This document shows positions 1 to 5,306 of a stretch of DNA of 14,846 nt, piece by piece. Both the position numbers and the translations under genes were made by a program. Location of the stretch: contig CAZDHT010000117.1 in NCBI GenBank assembly GCA_964505325.1, positions 1 through 14,846 of the forward strand, in the 5' to 3' direction. The notes beneath the pieces are model-generated. The model had not been told where the DNA came from and searched no databases. It was given only the letters and a program-made list of their open reading frames with translations. Numbering within the stretch: position 1 is the first letter of the stretch; each line of letters starts with the position of its first letter. Source of the DNA: CAZDHT01 sp964505325. GTDB lineage: Bacteria > Planctomycetota > PUPC01.

Positions 1-11
1 GCGCTGCTCGC

Positions 12-80
12 CCCCCGCTAAAGCGGGGGCCTATTCTCGACCGCCTGCGGCGGACTCGGAAAGCAGCGTAAACGCTGCTT
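12..80. repeat. Cluster of three hairpins downstream of the ATPase gene
   Basis: Three inverted repeats follow one another: CCCCCGC/GCGGGGG around a TAAA loop (12-29), CCGCC/GGCGG around TGC (41-53), and AAGCAGCG/CGCTGCTT around another TAAA loop (61-80). They lie 85-153 bases beyond the stop of the minus-strand gene that ends at 165. They could help end its transcript or protect the 3' end, but no T-tract follows on the minus strand, so a classical intrinsic terminator is not supported. The shared TAAA loops suggest related copies of a small dispersed repeat. Nothing else is visible in 1-164. Confidence 0.5.
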
Positions 81-164
81 GGGCAAGAACCTGCGAAAAC
101 TGGGGATGACTCAGTCCGTCTGATCTGTTACTTCGGCTGGATCACGCGACGCCCCGGCGGCCGG

Positions 165-1820
165 TCAGATCTGGATTCCCCGCTTCCGCAACTCGCGCGT
201 GGACAGGACGCTCAAGCCGTCCATCATCTTCATGACATAGACCGGGATCTGGCAGTTCTCGGCGTCTACGGTGAACTTGTACTTCTTTCCGGTCTTGTTC
301 AGGCGTACTTTTCTCCCGCGAGCCGGCGCGTCCCAGCAGATGACGCTGGGATGTTGCGAGACCAGGTGGTCGCCGGGCTTGTAGGAGTAGAATCGGTTCT
401 GGGCCTCAAACATGGCCATGCTGATCGCCTCGACCGTTGTCTCCTCCTGGAAGTTCACGAAGAGGTCTGGGCCGTGTGCTGCGGTCGGGTGCGCGATGGT
501 CTGAAACTTCTCGAAGGGCAGCGCGCCGAGCGACTCCAGTTTCCCCAGAATCGCGATGACCTCCGCGTCATTCTTCGGCTCGCGCATCAGGACCTTCGGC
601 CCGGTCCCGGCCCGGTCCAGCACCACCCAGTTCTGATTCTCGGAAGCGATCTTCGTTCTGTCCTTGGCCAGAATCGCCACCTGTGCCTCCCGCCGGCTCT
701 CGGTCCTCAGCCGGCAGAACTCGGCGTACTCGGCGGACGTTTCAAGATGCTCAAGAAGTTGCTTGAGCACGTCCCCGAACTCGAGGGTGAGCGCGGAATC
801 CACCAGCCCGCTCCGCGAGAGGTTCATCTCGGAATACACCTGGTCACATTCCGCCACCAGGCACATCTTCGCCTTGCCGGGATTGGACCGGGCGATGCGT
901 CGGGCGCCATGGTCCCGTAAGGGCAACTCGAAGTACGGAATGCCGCGGGAGGACAGGATCAGGCCTGTGTTGAGGCCGCCCTCGGCGAGCCCGAACTGTC
1001 CGGGATCCCACGTGAGAAACCCCTTGAGCCGGACGCACATGGACGGCGGGCGCAACAGCGACATGTTCACCAGCAGGGCGTTCCGGCGCGCGTCCAGGGC
1101 GAGCCACTCAGGGAACTCGATGCCTCTGAATTCGGGCAGGCCGAACCCCAGCCGTTCGATCTGTCCCAGCACGGAGAGCACGATGGCCGGGGCGTGCTCG
1201 CGCTTTCGGGTGAATCCAGCGAACGTCCGGTGCAGCAGAAATCGCCGAATCTCCTCTACGGTGAACGGCTCGTCCCGGCGGTGCGGAGGGTGCCCGACCA
1301 CCTTGATCCGCGTGCCCGAAGGGCATTCCGGGTCGCGGTGCTCGGTGATGCGCGGTTTCGGTACAACGTTCCGGTTCAGCGAGTCCCACGGCCCGTCGAT
1401 CTTGACCTCATACAGCGGCCCGTCGTCCGCGCGCGTCTCGATCACCACCCGGCGCGACTGGTAGGCCAGCTTCGAGCCCAGCCCCTTCCAGGAGAACTCA
1501 TCCGACTTCTCGCCAACGATGCTGCTGAGCCCCAGGCCGAGGAACCGGTTCAGCCGGCCGACCCGCGCGGGGTCCTCGGAGAAATCCATCCCGCACCCGT
1601 CGTCCGAAACGTCGAACACGTGCCCCAGCTTGTCCTTGGTGTAGCTGATCTCGATGCGGGTGGCCCCCACCTCACGGGCGCCGGCGTTGGAGACCAGCTC
1701 ACGCACCAGGTCCAACGGATGCTGGCGTTCCTTGATGAGGTTCTTGAAGATCGCTACGTCGTGCCGGGGAATGTCGATCTCTTTTGACGTGCTCTTGAAG
1801 AAGCTGCCGAACAGCGTCAT
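165..1820 (-). CDS. GHKL (Bergerat-fold) ATPase, HSP90/MORC-like, unknown role
   Basis: This 551-residue protein has an N-terminal Bergerat ATP-binding fold, the type found in HSP90, MutL, gyrase B and MORC proteins. The N-box is RELVSNAGARE with E41 and N45, the G1 box is DDGCGM (residues 73-78), and the glycine-rich lid motif is GLGSK (113-117). Residues from about 200 onward match no family I recognise. There is no signal peptide or membrane segment, so it should act in the cytoplasm. The start is supported by a GGGAGGG ribosome site on the minus strand at 1828-1834, seven bases upstream of ATG. The sequence shows no histidine-kinase phosphoacceptor domain, which argues against a sensor kinase. 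ATPases of this shape occur as chaperones, DNA-repair proteins and defence components; nothing nearby decides between these. ATP binding is well supported; the biological role is unknown. Confidence 0.85.
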   Translation of the reverse strand: MTLFGSFFKSTSKEIDIPRHDVAIFKNLIKERQHPLDLVRELVSNAGAREVGATRIEISYTKDKLGHVFDVSDDGCGMDFSEDPARVGRLNRFLGLGLSSIVGEKSDEFSWKGLGSKLAYQSRRVVIETRADDGPLYEVKIDGPWDSLNRNVVPKPRITEHRDPECPSGTRIKVVGHPPHRRDEPFTVEEIRRFLLHRTFAGFTRKREHAPAIVLSVLGQIERLGFGLPEFRGIEFPEWLALDARRNALLVNMSLLRPPSMCVRLKGFLTWDPGQFGLAEGGLNTGLILSSRGIPYFELPLRDHGARRIARSNPGKAKMCLVAECDQVYSEMNLSRSGLVDSALTLEFGDVLKQLLEHLETSAEYAEFCRLRTESRREAQVAILAKDRTKIASENQNWVVLDRAGTGPKVLMREPKNDAEVIAILGKLESLGALPFEKFQTIAHPTAAHGPDLFVNFQEETTVEAISMAMFEAQNRFYSYKPGDHLVSQHPSVICWDAPARGRKVRLNKTGKKYKFTVDAENCQIPVYVMKMMDGLSVLSTRELRKRGIQI

Positions 1821-1910
1821 CTGGCTGCCCTCCCATAAAATCCCGTGTTAGTATCGGCCCGCTCACGGGCCGGGATAGGGAAAAACCGACACTCCTCACT
1901 TGCGGTGCAG

Positions 1911-1960
1911 CAGACCGATCATGATTGGTGCATCCGTTCCGCCGATGCCCCTTTGAAATC
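1911..1960 (+). repeat. Diverged 50-bp repeat, copy 1
   Basis: This copy aligns without gaps to 2260-2309 at 39 of 50 positions by my count. The conserved blocks include CAGACCGA at the left end, CCGTTC and CGATGC inside, and GAAATC at the right end. It lies 10 bases before the first 53-bp palindromic repeat, so the two may belong to one larger repeat unit. Confidence 0.6.
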
Positions 1961-1970
1961 CCGCTGGCGG

Positions 1971-2023
1971 TTCGCCCTGTGTGAATTTTTCGACGCACGT
2001 GCGTCAAAAAGTTCACCAACCAT
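1971..2023. repeat. 53-bp palindromic repeat, copy 1
   Basis: This copy differs from 2168-2220 at only three positions by my count. Its core is the perfect 14-bp palindrome GACGCACGTGCGTC, flanked by T5 and A5 runs and then by GTGAA and TTCAC. The arms can therefore form a long stem with one G-U-type pair and one mismatch. It is close to symmetric, so no strand is assigned. It could be a REP/MITE-like repeat or a protein-binding site. The sequence does not decide between them. Confidence 0.8.
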
Positions 2024-2167
2024 CATCGGGCAGCGGCACACCTGATTCGCCGCCAGGGAGATGTCTTGGCAACACGCCCGATCATGTTCTGGCCGCCGGT
2101 CGGCCCGACGCCGCGCTGGCTGGTGCGATCGGCGCCGCGCGCACGGGGCGCCGCCAGCTGCCGCCGT

Positions 2168-2220
2168 TTCGCCCTCGGTGAATTTTTCGACGCACGTGCG
2201 TCAAAAAGTTCACCAACTAT
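2168..2220. repeat. 53-bp palindromic repeat, copy 2
   Basis: This is the second copy, 197 bases after the first and in the same orientation, with the same 14-bp core and the same T5/A5 arms. Conservation is sharply limited to the palindrome and about 10 flanking bases on each side, while the sequence between the copies has diverged. That contrast points to recent copying or to selection on the palindrome itself. Confidence 0.8.
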
Positions 2221-2259
2221 GATTCCGGGGACGCCGTGGATTCGTCACTGGCAACGTGG

Positions 2260-2309
2260 CAGACCGACTGCGATTGGGGCACCCGTTCAAGCGATGCTCC
2301 TTCGAAATC
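2260..2309 (+). repeat. Diverged 50-bp repeat, copy 2
   Basis: This is the partner of 1911-1960. It is not followed by a palindrome, so the unit may have lost that part or the palindrome may have been added separately. On the minus strand one frame of both copies gives similar peptides (ISKxHRxNGCxN). The differences fall at all three codon positions, so a protein-coding origin is not supported. Confidence 0.55.
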
Positions 2310-2474
2310 TGTGTCCTGACGAGGGCCGCGTAGGCGGAGAGAGATGGCGGTCGATGCTGCCACGTCCTTCCGCGCTGCCCGGCTTGCTCAACAACCAGTG
2401 AGTAGTCTCGAAAAACCGCGGCGCGTCTCCGGCCGCCGGAGGGCAGAAAAGCGGCCCTGTCTGTCCCGCCGGGG

Positions 2475-2502
2475 TTGCCTGGCGGCGGGAGGCCGGTACA
2501 AT
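2475..2502 (+). promoter_or_regulatory. Promoter candidate for the cyclophilin operon
   Basis: TTGCCT (2475-2480) and TACAAT (2497-2502) are separated by 16 bases and resemble a housekeeping sigma-70 promoter. Transcription would start about 30 bases before the ATG at 2540. A strong GAGGAG ribosome site lies at 2528-2533, six bases before that start. This is a pattern match only. Confidence 0.5.
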
Positions 2503-2539
2503 AGGGCCTGAAGAACACCATACTTACGAGGAGTGTGAT

Positions 2540-3163
2540 ATGCGTGGACCTGTCGTCGCTGTGACCCTGGCGCTGGGGCTGGCCCTGTGTGGGGCCGGCT
2601 GCGGCAAGAAGCCCGATGCGAAGATCGGGACCGAAGGCCCGGAAAAGGTAAGCACCGTGAAGAGGAGGAAGCCGATGGTCGTAATGGACACGTCGATGGG
2701 GACGATCACGATCGAGCTGTGGCCCGACAAGGCGCCCCGGACGGTCGAGAATTTCCTGAGCTACGTCGACAAAGGGTTCTACGACGGCACGATCTTCCAC
2801 CGCGTCATAAAGAACTTCATGATCCAGGGCGGCGGGTTCACGACGGGCATGAAAGAGAAGGATACGCGCCCGCCGATCCGGAACGAAGCAAGGTCCGACG
2901 TGAAGAACGAACGCGGCACGCTCGCCATGGCCAGGACGAGCGTGGTCAACAGCGCCACCGCACAGTTCTTCATCAACGCCAAGGACAATGATTTCCTGAA
3001 CCACCGGGACGATACCCCCGACGGATTCGGGTATGCCGTCTTCGGCAGGGTAACGGAAGGGATGAACGTCGCCGACAAGATCTCTCTGGTGAAGACCGGG
3101 CGGAAGGACGCTCCGGTCGAACAGGTCGTCATTCGGAGCGTCAAGCGCTTCGAGGCGGAGTGA
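2540..3163 (+). CDS. Cyclophilin-type peptidyl-prolyl isomerase, lipoprotein
   Basis: This 207-residue protein should catalyse cis-trans isomerisation of proline peptide bonds and so help exported proteins fold. Residues 1-21 form a lipoprotein signal: a hydrophobic stretch, then GAGC with C21 as the lipid-bearing cysteine, so it should be membrane-anchored outside the cytoplasm. After a linker of about 30 residues, the cyclophilin domain fills roughly 51-205. FHR at 86-88 carries the catalytic arginine (R88), followed by FMIQGG and later the QFFIN motif. The position of human CypA Trp121 appears to be Phe here (DFLNHRD), as in bacterial enzymes, which usually means poor cyclosporin binding. 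The GAGGAG site fixes the start. The next gene begins four bases after the stop, so the two are probably co-translated. The family is certain; the clients are unknown. Confidence 0.95.
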   Translation: MRGPVVAVTLALGLALCGAGCGKKPDAKIGTEGPEKVSTVKRRKPMVVMDTSMGTITIELWPDKAPRTVENFLSYVDKGFYDGTIFHRVIKNFMIQGGGFTTGMKEKDTRPPIRNEARSDVKNERGTLAMARTSVVNSATAQFFINAKDNDFLNHRDDTPDGFGYAVFGRVTEGMNVADKISLVKTGRKDAPVEQVVIRSVKRFEAE

Positions 3164-3167
3164 CCGG

Positions 3168-5267
3168 GTGACACATCATGCCGCGCCGGAGCGGCTCCGG
3201 CGTCTCATCGTGTTGCTGGGCGTGGTTGAGCTGTTGGCCGGGATGTCGTGCCGAGGTGGCCCCAAAATGAAAGACATCGGCGCAAGGCATGGGTCGTGGG
3301 TGCTGCCGAAGGGAATCGATCTCAGCGATCCGGCCCTGCGAAGGGAGATGAAACGGGTCCGCCGTGAGCGGCGCAGGAAGTTCGGCCCCATCCGCCGGCC
3401 GGAGCGACTCCAGAAGTGCTTCGTGGAGACCATGGCGTTCCTTTACGGCCGCCGCCTGTATGACCGGAAAACGCAAACCTGGCGGATCGATGAGTTCCTC
3501 GACCGAGGCGAGAGGGAGTTCGGCGGATACGACCAGGTCATCCTCTGGCAGAGCTATCCCCGGCCCGGCGTGGACGAACGCAACCAGTTCGACTACTATC
3601 GCGACCTGCCCGGCGGGCCCGACACGCTCCGCAAGTGGGTCTCCGTATGCCACAAGCGTGGCGTGCGCGTGCTGCTCACTTACAACCCGTGGGACCGCCA
3701 CACCCGCCAGGGCAACCGACACTTGCAGGACCTGATCGAGATGCTCAAGGTATCCGGCGCCGACGGCGTCTACCTCGACACGATGCACGCCGTCCCCAAA
3801 GCCTGGGCCAAGCCGCTCGCCAAGCTCGGCCGGCACATCGCATTCGAGTCGGAGGGCACGCCCACCGGAGCGGGTCTCAGGGAGATGCACTCGGCCTGGG
3901 GACAGGGCTGGCAGATCTACCCGCCGGCACAGATCTTCGACTCCCGATGGCTCTGGCCGCAGCACAAGACGTTCCTGACCCATCACCGGCACCAGCGAAA
4001 TCACTGGGAGGAGGTCTGCTGCGCGCTCTTCACCGGCACCGGCGTCCTGGTTTGGGAGAACGTGTTCGGCAACGACACGTCGTGGGTCGAGCGCGACAAG
4101 AAGCTGCTGCGGGCGGTGAAGCCCATCCTCCGCGCGTTCTGGCGGAACTTCGCACGTGCCGACTGGCAGCCGTTCATCCCGTCCGGCCACAACAAGCTGA
4201 AGGTCAACCAGTGGCCGGGCCCGGTCGGCACGGTTTACACCCTGTGCTGGAACGAAAAGCAGGCCCACAGGGGGCCACTGTTCGCCGCTCAGAAAGGCAA
4301 GACTTACATCGACCTGATCAGCGGGAAGAAATGCACGACCCGCGGCGGAATGGTCGTTGGCGGTGTCGGCGCCCGCTCCGTTGGCGCTGTACTCGAGGTC
4401 GACAAGCTGACAGCCAACGTGAGGGACCTCGTGGCGAAGGTCGCACCCGGCAGGCTTCCGCGCTATGTTGAAGTGAACACCGACACAATCCCGCCGCAAG
4501 GCAAGCCCTCCCGCACGCCGCTGCTGAGACGCTACAAGGGCAAGAAGCCGGACGTGATCCCATCGGGAATGGTCTGGGTGCCGCCCGGGTCGTTCCTGTT
4601 CAAGGTGGACCATCCGTGGCACGGTGCCACCTGCTACGGCCACTACCGCTGGGGCAAAAAGGGCAGGCGGGTCAAGATGCCCGGCTTCGCCATCGACGTG
4701 CACCCGGTCACCAACGCGCAGTTCAAGAGCTTCCTCGACGCCACCGGCTACCAGCCGAAGGAGAAGCACAATTTCCTCAAGCACTGGCCGAAGGGCGAGA
4801 AGCTCCCCGGCCGGCTGCAACTGCAGCCGGTCGTCAACGTGTCGCTCGAGGACGCCCGCGCCTACGCCAAGTGGGCGGGGAAACGCCTCCCGAGCGAAGC
4901 CGAATGGCAGTACGCCGCACAAGGCATGGCCGGACGCGCCTGGCCCTGGGGCAGCCGATTCGACCCCCGGTACGTCAACACCACCGGCAAGCTCCGCCCG
5001 GTCGGCGGGCATGACGGCAGCCGCTCACCCTTCGGCTGCTACGACATGTGCGGGCACGTCTGGCACTGGATCGACGACGTCTACACGGACAAGGTCCACT
5101 CCTTCACCGTGCTGAAGGGCGGCAGCTACTACCGGCTGCCAAAGGGCGCCAGCAAGTGGTACATCCACACCGGCCCGCTCCGTGTCGACAGCCACATCAA
5201 GCTCCCGCTGCTCAGCCCGTCGCTCGACCGCTTCTCGACCGTGGGGTTCCGCTGCGTGATCGATTGA
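3168..5267 (+). CDS. Lipoprotein: putative glycoside-hydrolase-like region fused to FGE-fold domain
   Basis: This 699-residue protein starts at GTG. The GAGGCGGAG preceding it overlaps the end of the cyclophilin gene. RLRR plus a hydrophobic run up to C28 (GMSC) suggests a lipoprotein, although that lipobox is imperfect. Residues about 80-330 alternate strands and helices like a TIM barrel. GVYLDT (D204) and FESEG (E227, E229) look like strand-end acidic residues, so a glycoside hydrolase is plausible, but I cannot name the family. From about 464 to the end is an FGE/SUMF1 fold: PVTNAQFKSFLDATGY, GKRLPSEAEWQYAA, GCYDMCGHVW, LKGGSYY and GFRC. The two catalytic cysteines of human FGE (C336, C341) align with W664 and G669, so sulfatase activation is unlikely. 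The domain may instead bind sugar or protein. The next gene follows after 39 bases. Confidence 0.85.
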   Translation: MTHHAAPERLRRLIVLLGVVELLAGMSCRGGPKMKDIGARHGSWVLPKGIDLSDPALRREMKRVRRERRRKFGPIRRPERLQKCFVETMAFLYGRRLYDRKTQTWRIDEFLDRGEREFGGYDQVILWQSYPRPGVDERNQFDYYRDLPGGPDTLRKWVSVCHKRGVRVLLTYNPWDRHTRQGNRHLQDLIEMLKVSGADGVYLDTMHAVPKAWAKPLAKLGRHIAFESEGTPTGAGLREMHSAWGQGWQIYPPAQIFDSRWLWPQHKTFLTHHRHQRNHWEEVCCALFTGTGVLVWENVFGNDTSWVERDKKLLRAVKPILRAFWRNFARADWQPFIPSGHNKLKVNQWPGPVGTVYTLCWNEKQAHRGPLFAAQKGKTYIDLISGKKCTTRGGMVVGGVGARSVGAVLEVDKLTANVRDLVAKVAPGRLPRYVEVNTDTIPPQGKPSRTPLLRRYKGKKPDVIPSGMVWVPPGSFLFKVDHPWHGATCYGHYRWGKKGRRVKMPGFAIDVHPVTNAQFKSFLDATGYQPKEKHNFLKHWPKGEKLPGRLQLQPVVNVSLEDARAYAKWAGKRLPSEAEWQYAAQGMAGRAWPWGSRFDPRYVNTTGKLRPVGGHDGSRSPFGCYDMCGHVWHWIDDVYTDKVHSFTVLKGGSYYRLPKGASKWYIHTGPLRVDSHIKLPLLSPSLDRFSTVGFRCVID

Positions 5268-5291
5268 TGGAACGGACCACCGGCCCACGTG

Positions 5292-5301
5292 AGGAAAGGA
5301 G
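5292..5301 (+). promoter_or_regulatory. Ribosome site that decides the start at 5307
   Basis: AGGAAAGGAG ends five bases before ATG 5307. The alternative GTG at 5289 lies upstream of this site and would add six residues in front of the signal peptide, so the downstream ATG is preferred. Confidence 0.7.
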
Positions 5302-5306
5302 CCACG

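Larger units (their letters stand above)
1821..2539. other. Gene-free block rich in degenerate repeats
   Basis: About 720 bases separate the divergent ATPase and cyclophilin genes. The reading frames crossing it are short, overlap on both strands and resemble nothing known. The block holds two copies of a 53-bp palindromic repeat, a diverged 50-bp repeat pair and, at its right end, a promoter and ribosome site for the cyclophilin gene. It looks like an array of decayed repeat units rather than a lost gene. Confidence 0.6.

Noticed and set aside
2210..3004. 264-codon minus-strand frame reaching into the repeat block
   Set aside because: Most of it is antisense to the cyclophilin gene, and its tail is only the translated 50-bp repeat.
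3141..5012. 623-codon minus-strand frame opposite the FGE-fold gene
   Set aside because: It has the same biased composition and no recognisable domain or ribosome site, and the plus strand carries the real gene.
4557..5267. Active sulfatase-maturing enzyme paired with the nearby sulfatase remnant
   Set aside because: The catalytic cysteine positions are Trp and Gly, and the domain is part of a surface lipoprotein. The sulfatase is broken.
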